DNA from: an uncultured Bacteroidales bacterium
GTDB lineage: Bacteria; Bacteroidota; Bacteroidia; Bacteroidales; Paludibacteraceae
Direction: 5' to 3'
Length of the DNA stretch: 10,821 nt
Assembly: GCA_903929065.1 (NCBI GenBank)
Contig: CAIYTJ010000258.1
Coordinates: 1 to 10,821, forward strand
Shown here: positions 1 through 7,798 of the stretch, piece after piece
Position numbering within the stretch: the stretch's first letter is position 1
How the letters are laid out: each line of letters starts with the position of its first letter
Translations under genes and position numbers: made by a program
The notes under the pieces: model-generated
The model's database searches: none
Told to the model about the DNA's origin: nothing
The model's input: the letters and a program-made list of their open reading frames with translations, nothing else

Positions 1-1327
1 AGCAATTCAGGGCGGAACATTTACAATCGGAGAAAAAGGCGAATACGTTACTGCAGCACCTCAGGATAATCAGCCTCGCCGAATTACAGTCAGTTCTTTT
101 TATATGGATGAATATGAAATCAGAAACAAAGACTGGAATGAATATGTAAACTGGATGAAAGTAGTATTTGGAAAAATCGCTCCAAAATTAGTTCAAAAAG
201 TACAACCAAACGTTAAAGTATGGCGGGAAGAACTAGCCTACAATGAACCATATCTTGAAAATTATTTTACTCATCCATCTTACAATGAGTATCCTGTTGT
301 AGGAATTACCTGGGAGCAAGCAATGGATTATTGTCAATGGCGTACGGACCGGGTGAATGAAAAAGCATTGTGGGAATCAGGCGTGATATTGCCACCTGAT
401 TTTTCGAAACTCGACAAACAAACCAGTATTGACTCCATTTCAAATAATTTTGTGTTTAACACTCAAAAATATTTATTGCAGTCAAGTTACGAACCAGCAG
501 CAGGTAAAAATCCTAAAAAGGATTTATACGGAAAAAATCGCAAAGTTGATATGTCAGATGGGATTTTATATTCCGATTTCAGGTTGCCAACAGAAGCAGA
601 ATGGGAATTCGCTGCATATGCTATAACTTCTGAAAGAAACGGATTGGTTCCTGAAGGCAAAATTTATCCCTGGACAGGAAATCAGCTACGCAATCCTACA
701 AAAAGACAGTTGGGACAAATGATGGCTAATTTCGTTAGAGGTCGTGGCGACATGATGGGAACATCCGGAAGTCTGAATGATAATGCTACCATTACTGCAC
801 CTGTTGACTCCTATTTCCCGAATGATTTTGGACTTTATAACATGGCTGGAAATGTAAACGAATGGGTTTTGGATGTTTACAGAGCTGAATCATTTAGCGA
901 CATGGCCGAATATAATTCATTCAGAGGAAATGTATATTTGACACCTATAGTTTCAGGAACGGATGCAATTGGAAATAAAACTTATAAGGTTGATTCATTG
1001 GGACGTATTGCAACTGAAGTATCAAAAGGCGATGATGTTCGAAACTTCAAAGATGGTGACCCTTCTTCTCAAATAGATTTTGCTTTAGGCGATTCAGTTG
1101 GAATGAGCAATTTGAAAAGTGGGTCAAAAAGCAATGATCCAACTGATATCTTAAGACCAAAAATTTCAGATAAAACCCGTGTTTATAAAGGCGGATCATG
1201 GAAAGATCGTGCTTATTGGTTGAATCCATCTACACGCCGATTCCTGGATCAGGATAAATCAGCTAATGATATTGGTTTCCGCTGCGCAATGAGCATGATT
1301 GGGAACGTAGAAAAACCAAGAAAATAA
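1..1327 (+). CDS. gldJ: GldJ-like gliding motility / type IX secretion lipoprotein, 5' end missing
   Basis: The reading frame is open from base 2 with no start in it, so the gene begins upstream; 441 codons are visible. The lipoprotein signal and acylated cysteine expected of GldJ would lie outside the window. The visible part is an FGE-sulfatase (SUMF1/EgtB-type) domain: GGTFTIG near base 14, FYMDEYE near 98, LAYNEPYLENYF near 234, LPTEAEWEFA near 584, NMAGNVNEW near 839, and the C-terminal signature YKGGSW to GFRCAMS (about 1183-1293). A long insert between NVNEW and YKGGSW, containing FRGNVYLTP and RNFKDGD, fits GldJ better than GldK or generic FGE proteins. The cysteine pair used for catalysis in true formylglycine-generating enzymes is absent from the KGGSW segment, so a structural role is expected. 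In Flavobacterium, GldJ supports gliding and stabilises GldK in the type IX secretion machinery. The methionine at 104 lies inside the domain and is not the start. GldK or another FGE-domain lipoprotein is the alternative. Confidence 0.78.
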   Translation, partial: AIQGGTFTIGEKGEYVTAAPQDNQPRRITVSSFYMDEYEIRNKDWNEYVNWMKVVFGKIAPKLVQKVQPNVKVWREELAYNEPYLENYFTHPSYNEYPVVGITWEQAMDYCQWRTDRVNEKALWESGVILPPDFSKLDKQTSIDSISNNFVFNTQKYLLQSSYEPAAGKNPKKDLYGKNRKVDMSDGILYSDFRLPTEAEWEFAAYAITSERNGLVPEGKIYPWTGNQLRNPTKRQLGQMMANFVRGRGDMMGTSGSLNDNATITAPVDSYFPNDFGLYNMAGNVNEWVLDVYRAESFSDMAEYNSFRGNVYLTPIVSGTDAIGNKTYKVDSLGRIATEVSKGDDVRNFKDGDPSSQIDFALGDSVGMSNLKSGSKSNDPTDILRPKISDKTRVYKGGSWKDRAYWLNPSTRRFLDQDKSANDIGFRCAMSMIGNVEKPRK

Positions 1328-1342
1328 TATCTCAAAAACTTT

Positions 1343-1380
1343 AATAAAGCACCATTTCTTTTTGGAATTGGTGCTTTATT
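1343..1380 (+). terminator. hairpin terminator after gldJ
   Basis: A perfect 12-bp inverted repeat, AATAAAGCACCA (1343-1354) and TGGTGCTTTATT (1369-1380), has a 14-nt loop and is followed by GTTTTAT. It starts 15 bp after the gldJ stop codon, where an intrinsic terminator is expected. The outer arms are A/T rich, so it might also work weakly in the opposite direction. Confidence 0.8.
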
Positions 1381-1436
1381 GTTTTATATCAATACGCTTT
1401 AGAAAAATTTATAACAGATTTTTCAACGTTTTTTTG

Positions 1437-1444
1437 TACTTTTG
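1437..1444 (+). promoter_or_regulatory. putative -7 element for asnS
   Basis: TACTTTTG matches the Bacteroidota -7 consensus TAnnTTTG and lies 39 bp before the chosen asnS start. No TTTG is present about 19 bp upstream, so the -33 half is weak or missing. The position between the gldJ terminator and asnS supports it. Confidence 0.5.
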
Positions 1445-1483
1445 TACTCTTAAAATTCGAACATACTCTTTAATTTGAACAGA

Positions 1484-2881
1484 ATGAACAGAACGATTAT
1501 TGTTGATGCGCTGAAACGAACCGATTTTGGTGCCGAAATAAACATAAAAGGTTGGGTAAGAACCCGTCGAGGGAATAAAAATGTGAGTTTTATCGCGTTG
1601 AACGATGGTTCAACAATAAATAATATTCAAGTAGTAGCCGACAACTCAACATTCGGAGATGAATACCTGAAACCAATTACTACCGGTGCCTGTATTAGTG
1701 TTACCGGAAAATTAGTTGAATCGCTCGGTCAGGGCCAGCATGTTGAAATTCAGGCTGATTCGATTGAGATTTATGGTATTGCCGATCCTGAAACTTATCC
1801 TTTACAGAAAAAAGGCCATACCATGGAATTTCTGCGGGATATTGCACATCTTCGTCCCAGAACGAATACTTTTGGAGCTGTTTTCCGCATTCGTCATCAC
1901 ATGGCAATGGCTGTTCACCGCTTTTTTCACGAACGTGGTTTTTTCTATTTCCATACGCCAATCATCACAGCATCCGATTGTGAAGGTGCCGGACAGATGT
2001 TTCAGGTAACCACCATGAATCTTTACGATTTGAAAAAAGATGAAACTGGTTCAATTGATTATTCAAATGATTTTTTCGGGAAACAGGCAAGCTTAACAGT
2101 TTCCGGACAGCTTGAAGGAGAACTGGCAGCCATGTCGATGGGTGCCATTTATACTTTCGGACCAACTTTCCGTGCCGAAAATTCAAATACACCACGACAT
2201 TTGTCTGAATTTTGGATGATAGAACCGGAAGTTGCTTTCAACGAAATTGAAGAAAATATGCAGCTGGCTCAGGATTTCATTCAATATTGCGTGAAATGGG
2301 CATTGGACAACTGTAAGGATGATTTAGATTTTCTAAACAATATGTACGACAAAGAATTGTATGAACGATTAAACTTTGTTGTAAATAACGACTTTAAACG
2401 GTTGACTTATACGGAAGGGGTAAAAATCCTCGAAGAAGCAGTTTCAAACGGTCATAAATTTGAATTCCCGATTGGTTGGGGAACAGATTTACAATCGGAA
2501 CACGAACGTTACCTCGTGGAACAACATTTCAAAAAACCGGTTATCCTGACTGATTATCCGAAAGAAATTAAATCGTTTTACATGAAACAAAACGATGATG
2601 GAAAAACGGTTCGTGCCATGGATGTTTTATTCCCGAAAATCGGTGAAATCATTGGCGGTTCTCAGCGTGAAGAAGATTATGAAAAACTAAAAAACCGTGC
2701 TGATGAAATGGGAGTTCCAACAAAAGACATCTGGTGGTATCTGGAAACACGTAAATTCGGAACTGCTCCACATGCAGGATTTGGCCTTGGCTTTGAAAGA
2801 TTGTTACTTTTCGTGACCGGAATGTCCAATATTCGCGACGTAATTCCATTTCCACGGACTCCGAACAATGCCGAGTTCTAA
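1484..2881 (+). CDS. asnS: asparaginyl-tRNA synthetase
   Basis: This cytoplasmic class IIb aminoacyl-tRNA synthetase charges tRNA-Asn with asparagine using ATP. The product is 465 aa, about the length of the E. coli enzyme (466), and aligns with it end to end from memory. An N-terminal OB-fold anticodon-binding domain spans roughly residues 18-105 (IKGWVRTRRG, SLGQGQHVEIQ). The catalytic core follows: HLRPRTN near 122, ITASDCEGAG at 161-170, motif 2 FGPTFRAENS (225-234) with RHLSEFWMIEPE (238-249), IIGGSQRE, and motif 3 GFGLGFERLL (432-441). It ends RDVIPFPRTPNNAEF, as this family does. I chose the ATG at 1484 over the TTG at 1475 because it begins at the usual family position and 1475 would only add MNR. 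GAGQMF together with the asparagine-type motif 2 region favours AsnRS over AspRS. The gene looks monocistronic, with a hairpin before and after it. Confidence 0.97.
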   Translation: MNRTIIVDALKRTDFGAEINIKGWVRTRRGNKNVSFIALNDGSTINNIQVVADNSTFGDEYLKPITTGACISVTGKLVESLGQGQHVEIQADSIEIYGIADPETYPLQKKGHTMEFLRDIAHLRPRTNTFGAVFRIRHHMAMAVHRFFHERGFFYFHTPIITASDCEGAGQMFQVTTMNLYDLKKDETGSIDYSNDFFGKQASLTVSGQLEGELAAMSMGAIYTFGPTFRAENSNTPRHLSEFWMIEPEVAFNEIEENMQLAQDFIQYCVKWALDNCKDDLDFLNNMYDKELYERLNFVVNNDFKRLTYTEGVKILEEAVSNGHKFEFPIGWGTDLQSEHERYLVEQHFKKPVILTDYPKEIKSFYMKQNDDGKTVRAMDVLFPKIGEIIGGSQREEDYEKLKNRADEMGVPTKDIWWYLETRKFGTAPHAGFGLGFERLLLFVTGMSNIRDVIPFPRTPNNAEF

Positions 2882-2929
2882 TTTGTTATGTAACTACGTT
2901 TTTTACAAATAAAAGCTATAAAGAGGATA

Positions 2930-2964
2930 AATAATGCACAAAAACCACATTTTTGTGCATTATT
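2930..2964 (+). terminator. 15-bp perfect hairpin after asnS
   Basis: AATAATGCACAAAAA (2930-2944) and TTTTTGTGCATTATT (2950-2964) form a perfect 15-bp stem with a CCACA loop. It lies 48 bp after the asnS stop and just upstream of the korA promoter. The 3' arm is followed by AAGTCAAC, not by a T tract; the only T-rich stretch is within the stem. It is probably the asnS terminator, but it could also act as an mRNA 3'-end stabiliser or a protein-binding palindrome. Confidence 0.65.
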
Positions 2965-2976
2965 AAGTCAACTAAA

Positions 2977-3007
2977 TTTGGAAGTGTAAGATATTTAGCT
3001 ATTTTTG
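2977..3007 (+). promoter_or_regulatory. Bacteroidota-type promoter for korAB
   Basis: TTTG at 2977-2980 is followed after exactly 19 bp by TATTTTTG at 3000-3007. This matches both halves of the Bacteroidota primary sigma factor consensus, TTTG-N19-TAnnTTTG. Transcription should start a few bases after 3007, giving a leader of about 35 nt before the korA ATG at 3048. The leader is A/T rich with no obvious Shine-Dalgarno sequence, which is typical for this phylum. Confidence 0.75.
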
Positions 3008-3047
3008 CCATCTCAACATTACAAAATCATTAAATTTAATTTTAAAA

Positions 3048-4895
3048 ATGGACAAAGTCACAAAAACCGAATTGGATAATGTAGTAGTTCGATTCTCTGG
3101 CGATTCTGGTGACGGAATGCAATTGACAGGAACGCTTTTTTCCCAGCTTTCGGCCATTTTAGGAAATGAAATTTCCACTTTCCCGGATTTCCCATCCGAA
3201 ATTCGTGCTCCACAAGGTACAGTTGGAGGTGTTTCAGGATTTCAGGTACATTTGGGTTCCAGTAAAATTTATACGCCCGGCGATGATCCCGATGTATTGG
3301 TGGTTATGAATCCGGCTGCCTTAAAAGTAAATTCAACCGGCATAAAAAAAGGAGGAGTTATCATTTTTGATGCAGATACTTTTAATAAATCCGGATATGA
3401 AAAGGCCGGTTTTAAAACTGAAAATCCATTTGAAGAATTAGGCATTTCGGAAACCGTACAATTAATTCCGGCTGCCCTTTCAACGTTGACTCAAAGCAGT
3501 TTGGCCGATTTCGGTTTTGAAAATAAAATTGTATTGCGAAGCAAAAATATGTTTGCACTTGGCTTGATTTGCTGGTTATTCAACCGGCCAATCGATCAGG
3601 CCATTCATTTTTTGCAAACCAAATTTGGCAAAAAACCTACCATTTTAGAAGCCAATGTAAAAGTGCTGACTGATGGTTTCAATTACGGTAACAATTTACA
3701 TTTGACCGTTTCAACTTATTTTGTTGAAAGATCGCACGAAACTCCCAAAGGAAAATATACCAGCATAAGCGGAAATAAAGCTACTGCATGGGGTTTAATA
3801 GCCGCCGCTCAAAAATCGGGATTGCAACTTTATCTGGGAAGTTATCCTATTACGCCAGCTACCGACATTATGCACGAACTTACTGCCCGCAAAGATATGG
3901 GTGTTAAAGTGGTTCAGGCAGAAGATGAAATTGCCGGTATAACTTCAGCCATCGGTGCCTCATTTGCCGGCTGTTTAGCTGCCACAAATACTTCAGGCCC
4001 TGGTTTGGCGCTAAAATCCGAAGCAATCGGTTTGGCTGTTATGGCGGAATTACCCTTGGTGGTGATTGATGTTATGCGAAGCGGACCTTCGACCGGAATG
4101 CCAACAAAAACAGAACAAACCGACTTATTACAAGCACTTTACGGTCGTAACGGCGAAAGTCCGGCAGTGGTTATGGCGGCAGGAACTCCTGACGATTGTT
4201 TCCATTTTGCATTCATGGCAAGTAAAATTGCATTGGAACATATGACGCCGGTTATTTTGTTGACCGATGCGTTTATCGGCAACGGAACTTCGCTTTGGAA
4301 ACTTCCTACCTTGGCTGAATTGCCCGAAATTAAACCAAATATCGTAAAAGCCGGAACTGAAGATTACAAAGTTTCCGATCGCGATGAAGTAACCAAAGTT
4401 CGCTACTGGAGTTTTCCCGGAATGGAAGGATTTGGACACCGTAACGGCGGTCTTGAAAAGGATTATAATACAGGTTCCATTTCTACAGACCCGATTAACC
4501 ACGAGAAAATGGTGAATGTACGCGAAGAAAAAATCAACAATATCAGTAAAAGTTTACCTGATTTGAAAATTGAAGGCGATGAAACGGCTGATTTACTGGT
4601 TATTGGCTGGGGTGGAACGCACGGACATTTGATGAGTGCTGTTAACTCGCTGACTAAGCAAAACAAAAAAGTGGCAATTGCTCACTTTAACTACATAAAT
4701 CCACTTCCAAAAAATACAGTGGAAGTGATTCAACGCTATAAAAAAGTGGTGGTTTGCGAATTAAACAGCGGCCAGTTTGCCACTTTTTTACGCTCAAAAG
4801 TTCCGGGAGTTGAATTCTTGCAATATAACAAAGTGCAGGGTCAGCCATTCACCGCTCACGAACTGGAAGAACATTTCATTTCATTGCTAAAATAA
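3048..4895 (+). CDS. korA: 2-oxoglutarate:ferredoxin oxidoreductase, fused gamma/alpha subunit
   Basis: This is the larger subunit of a CoA-dependent 2-oxoacid:ferredoxin oxidoreductase, which interconverts 2-oxoglutarate + CoA and succinyl-CoA + CO2 using ferredoxin. The 615-aa product has the fused layout of two-subunit enzymes. A gamma domain (about 11-195) carries FSGDSGDGMQ at 16-25 and FPSEIRAPQGT near 48-58. A pyrimidine-binding domain starts near 240, with LGSYPITPATDI (263-274), QAEDEIAG (290-297), TSGPG (315-319) and RSGPSTGMPTKTEQTDL (344-360). A C-terminal domain (about 515-610) includes NPLPKN and VVVCELNSGQ. It is 23 bp from korB, with which it forms the catalytic unit. The fused gamma-alpha form with separate KorB argues against a classical single-chain pyruvate:ferredoxin oxidoreductase. 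Substrate choice (2-oxoglutarate or another 2-oxoacid) is inferred from the family. Confidence 0.92.
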   Translation: MDKVTKTELDNVVVRFSGDSGDGMQLTGTLFSQLSAILGNEISTFPDFPSEIRAPQGTVGGVSGFQVHLGSSKIYTPGDDPDVLVVMNPAALKVNSTGIKKGGVIIFDADTFNKSGYEKAGFKTENPFEELGISETVQLIPAALSTLTQSSLADFGFENKIVLRSKNMFALGLICWLFNRPIDQAIHFLQTKFGKKPTILEANVKVLTDGFNYGNNLHLTVSTYFVERSHETPKGKYTSISGNKATAWGLIAAAQKSGLQLYLGSYPITPATDIMHELTARKDMGVKVVQAEDEIAGITSAIGASFAGCLAATNTSGPGLALKSEAIGLAVMAELPLVVIDVMRSGPSTGMPTKTEQTDLLQALYGRNGESPAVVMAAGTPDDCFHFAFMASKIALEHMTPVILLTDAFIGNGTSLWKLPTLAELPEIKPNIVKAGTEDYKVSDRDEVTKVRYWSFPGMEGFGHRNGGLEKDYNTGSISTDPINHEKMVNVREEKINNISKSLPDLKIEGDETADLLVIGWGGTHGHLMSAVNSLTKQNKKVAIAHFNYINPLPKNTVEVIQRYKKVVVCELNSGQFATFLRSKVPGVEFLQYNKVQGQPFTAHELEEHFISLLK

Positions 4896-4918
4896 AAATC
4901 TTATTTTACAAAAAAAAC

Positions 4919-5944
4919 ATGGAAACAGTAGAATCAACAAAAATTCAATATACAGCCAAAGATTTTAAAAGCGATCAATATGTTCGCTGGTGTCCGGGTT
5001 GCGGCGATTATGCCGTACTCAGTTCATTACAAAAAGTCATGGCAGATTTAGGCATCGCACCACACGAAACAGCGGTTATTTCAGGTATCGGTTGCTCGTC
5101 ACGTTTGCCTTATTATACCAGCAGTTATGGTTTTCATACCATTCACGGTCGCGGTGGAGCTATTGCAACCGGCGTAAAAGTGGCCAATCCGAGACTTACC
5201 GTTTGGCAAATTACCGGTGATGGTGACTGTCTGGCAATTGGCGGCAATCATTTTATTCACAGCGTTCGTCGCAATGTGGACTTGAATGTTTTGCTTTTCA
5301 ACAATCAGATTTATGGTTTAACCAAAGGACAATATTCTCCAACAACTAAAAAAGGATTTGTAACCAAATCGTCACCCTTTGGAACGGTTGAACGTCCATT
5401 TCGTCCGGCAGAATTGACAATTGGTGCACGTGGAACTTTCTTCGGAAGGTTGCTTGATGTTGATTTGAAAAATGCTCAGACCACCATGCTTGCTGCTGCC
5501 AAACACAAAGGAACATCAGTAGTGGAATGTTTGGTGAACTGTGTTATTTTCAACGATGGAGCGCATGGTTGGTTAGCCGAAAAAGAATTCCGGTCGGACA
5601 GAACCATCTTTTTGGAACATAATAAGCCGATGATTTTCGGAAAAGAAAATAATAAAGGATTGGTGCTCGATGGTTTTAATCTGAAAGTTGTAACCATTGG
5701 TGAAAACGGAGTTACTGAAAAAGACATTTTGATTCACGATGCGGCTTGTGAAGATACAACTTTGCATATGAAACTATCTTTGATGGAAGGTCCGGAAATG
5801 CCGGTTGCACTGGGAATTATCCGCGATGTGGCAGATGAAACTTACGACGAAGCAGTTGAAGCTCAAATTCTGGAAGTTCAGGCTAAATCGAAAGTAAAAA
5901 CGTTTGACGATCTGATTGCAACCTGCGAACAGTGGGAAATGTAA
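4919..5944 (+). CDS. korB: 2-oxoglutarate:ferredoxin oxidoreductase, beta subunit
   Basis: This is the thiamine-diphosphate and iron-sulfur subunit that pairs with KorA. The 341-aa product starts the family core at VRWCPGCGDY (22-31). The thiamine-diphosphate motif begins at TGDGD (99-103) and ends at NNQIYGLTKGQ (128-138). Four cysteines, C25, C28, C59 (SGIGCSS) and C208 (VNCVIFND), sit where two-subunit archaeal enzymes such as the Sulfolobus one hold their single [4Fe-4S] cluster, so a cluster in this chain is likely. The C-terminal third (about 225-341) is the usual beta-subunit extension. The start ATG lies in an A-rich stretch 23 bp after korA, and the two genes are almost certainly co-transcribed from the promoter near 3000. 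No separate ferredoxin-like delta subunit gene is present, consistent with a two-subunit enzyme using free ferredoxin. Confidence 0.93.
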   Translation: METVESTKIQYTAKDFKSDQYVRWCPGCGDYAVLSSLQKVMADLGIAPHETAVISGIGCSSRLPYYTSSYGFHTIHGRGGAIATGVKVANPRLTVWQITGDGDCLAIGGNHFIHSVRRNVDLNVLLFNNQIYGLTKGQYSPTTKKGFVTKSSPFGTVERPFRPAELTIGARGTFFGRLLDVDLKNAQTTMLAAAKHKGTSVVECLVNCVIFNDGAHGWLAEKEFRSDRTIFLEHNKPMIFGKENNKGLVLDGFNLKVVTIGENGVTEKDILIHDAACEDTTLHMKLSLMEGPEMPVALGIIRDVADETYDEAVEAQILEVQAKSKVKTFDDLIATCEQWEM

Positions 5945-5967
5945 GAACTTAATAACAATTATAATAG

Positions 5968-6004
5968 AAAAAGACCTTGAAAGTTTAACTTTCAAGGTCT
6001 TTTT
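5968..6004. terminator. bidirectional terminator between convergent korB and carboxyltransferase gene
   Basis: A 16-bp perfect stem (arms 5968-5983 and 5989-6004, core GACCTTGAAAG / CTTTCAAGGTC) has a 5-nt loop TTTAA. The arms end in A tracts on the left and T tracts on the right, so each strand reads as a GC-containing stem followed by T residues. It lies 23 bp after the korB stop and 36 bp beyond the stop of the convergent minus-strand gene, so it can end both transcripts. Confidence 0.9.
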
Positions 6005-6040
6005 TCATCAAAATAATCTAAATCTATATGGAATCAAAAT

Positions 6041-7798
6041 CTATTTCTTTTCAATGTAAGCGAGCACTTCGCCTTTGCGAACAATTTCTCCCTGTTTCTT
6101 TTCAATACCAACGATGCGACCGTCGCAGAAACTTCCGATATGTTCCAGTCCGTAGTTGGTTTGAATGGTGCACAAGGTATCATATTCTTTATATTCCTTG
6201 CCATAAACCGGTTCAACAGAGCCTTCGTTGAAATCAAGCTCCCAAATTACGCGTCCGGTTGCATTAGAAACCACCGGCTCTGCATTCGGATATTTCATAG
6301 CACGTAAATCCGGAAGCTCTACATTTCCTGCGGAATATTTTTCTTTAATGGCAGCTTCCAGTTCTTTTTCAAAACGTTTTTTAGCTTCGCCCGATTTGTA
6401 GTCACGATATTGTTTGTCGTGCATAGCAAATTCAAACAATTCTTCGTCATCTGTTCCTCTGTCCCAGCCTTTTTCTTTCATTTCCTCAATGAACTTAGGC
6501 AATTCGTTCGGATAATTTTCCTGTGGATTACCTTCGAAAAATTCGAATTTGTTTTTTTCAGCTAGCGCAATGATTTCCGGATCAAGTTTGCCGGGAAGTT
6601 TACCGGCTTTGCCTAAAATCATATCCCAGCTATTTTTATCAATCATTCCCCAACGAGGTTGACCTTTAACAAGGAACATAACATTCATCAAGGCAATATT
6701 TTTTACATACTGGCTGAATGGCGTTACCAACGGTGGATTGCCGAGTTTAGGCCAGATATATTTTACTTCGTCGAACAACATCACCAGCAATTCGTCGGTG
6801 CTGAGTTCTCTTTTATTTACGCCTTTCAAATACGAATTGATTCCGGCATGAACACCTTTTAGGTCAGCCATCAACGAACCCATCATTCCACCCGGCAAAC
6901 CGCAGCCAACCAATAATGAAGTCATGAATTTATTCCGTTCGTCAATAAAATATCCTAAGAAATCATCTACGAAACTTTGAGTTAAACGGCGTGCTTCCAT
7001 GTAAGCATTCATATTGATTTCCGGCACTTTGAAACCGGCATCTTTCAACATGGCCTGAATGGTAATCACATCCGGATGAACCATTCCCCATGAAAGTGGC
7101 TCCATAGCAACATCTAAGTAATCAATTCCGGCTTTAGCCACTTCAAGCATTGATGCAACAGAGAAACCCGGTCCTGAGTGACCGTGATATTGCATAATGA
7201 TGTGAGGATGAGCCGTTTTTACTGCTTTTACTATTTTTCCCAACATTTCAGGACGGCCAATTCCAGCCATATCTTTCAGACAGATTTCATCGGCACCGGC
7301 TTCAATCAGTTTTTCTGCCATGGTGATGTAGTATTCCGCCGTATGAATTTCGGAATAAGTAATACACAAAGTAGCCTGAGCAATCATGCCGGCAGCCTTG
7401 GCATATTGAATGGAAGGAATAATGTTGGTTACATCGTTCAATCCGCAAAAAATACGTGTAATATCAACGCCCTGGGCTTTCTTCACTTTATACATCAATT
7501 CACGGATATCAGCAGGAACCGGATTCATGCGCAAGCCATTCAAACCACGATCGAGCATGTGAGTTTGAATACCAACTTCATTGAACGGTTTGGTAAATGT
7601 ACGAACTGCATCGTTCGGATTTTCACCGTAAAGCAGATTTACCTGTTCGGATGCTCCACCGTTCGTTTCAACACGGGCAAAACAGCCCATTTCAATGATA
7701 ACCGGCGCAATTTTTGCCAATTGGTCTTTGCGTGGCACATACTTACCCGACGACTGCCACATATCACGGTAAACAAGACTGAATTTAATTTCTTTCAT
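6041..7798 (-). CDS. oxaloacetate decarboxylase / pyruvate carboxylase subunit B-like protein with a biotinyl domain lacking the biotin lysine
   Basis: The 585-aa product belongs to the DRE-TIM metallolyase-type carboxyltransferase family (OadA, PycB, transcarboxylase 5S), whose members move carboxyl groups between biotin and keto acids. The carboxyltransferase barrel spans about 1-260: YRDMWQ (D12 metal ligand), ETNGGAS, DRGLNGLR, GLNDVTN, CLKDMAG with K175 as expected carbamylated lysine, and QYHGHSG with H205 and H207 as metal ligands. A conserved PycB-type domain with LPGGMMGSL (301-309) and PPLVTPFSQYV follows. Residues 520-585 look like a biotinyl/lipoyl domain, but the AMKM position reads TNYG, with Y549 replacing the lysine 36 residues from the C-terminus. 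The loop at about 235-241 (LSWGMVH) lacks the threonine used by known carboxyltransferases. I chose ATG 7798 (MKEIKFSLVYRD) because the upstream GTG at 7834 adds 12 residues unlike the family. The exact substrate is unknown; it may use a separate biotin carrier or act without biotin. Confidence 0.85.
   Translation of the reverse strand: MKEIKFSLVYRDMWQSSGKYVPRKDQLAKIAPVIIEMGCFARVETNGGASEQVNLLYGENPNDAVRTFTKPFNEVGIQTHMLDRGLNGLRMNPVPADIRELMYKVKKAQGVDITRIFCGLNDVTNIIPSIQYAKAAGMIAQATLCITYSEIHTAEYYITMAEKLIEAGADEICLKDMAGIGRPEMLGKIVKAVKTAHPHIIMQYHGHSGPGFSVASMLEVAKAGIDYLDVAMEPLSWGMVHPDVITIQAMLKDAGFKVPEINMNAYMEARRLTQSFVDDFLGYFIDERNKFMTSLLVGCGLPGGMMGSLMADLKGVHAGINSYLKGVNKRELSTDELLVMLFDEVKYIWPKLGNPPLVTPFSQYVKNIALMNVMFLVKGQPRWGMIDKNSWDMILGKAGKLPGKLDPEIIALAEKNKFEFFEGNPQENYPNELPKFIEEMKEKGWDRGTDDEELFEFAMHDKQYRDYKSGEAKKRFEKELEAAIKEKYSAGNVELPDLRAMKYPNAEPVVSNATGRVIWELDFNEGSVEPVYGKEYKEYDTLCTIQTNYGLEHIGSFCDGRIVGIEKKQGEIVRKGEVLAYIEKK

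Noticed and set aside
104..106. The ATG at 104 as the start of the GldJ-like gene
   Set aside because: The frame is open back to base 2 and upstream codons encode the GGTFTIG and PRRITVSSFYMD segments of the same domain.
1475..1483. A TTG start for asnS nine bases upstream
   Set aside because: The ATG at 1484 gives the usual family N-terminus; the TTG adds only three residues.
4128..4502. A 124-codon minus-strand frame inside korA
   Set aside because: It lies wholly within korA, which has full-length family similarity, and the translation shows no domain.
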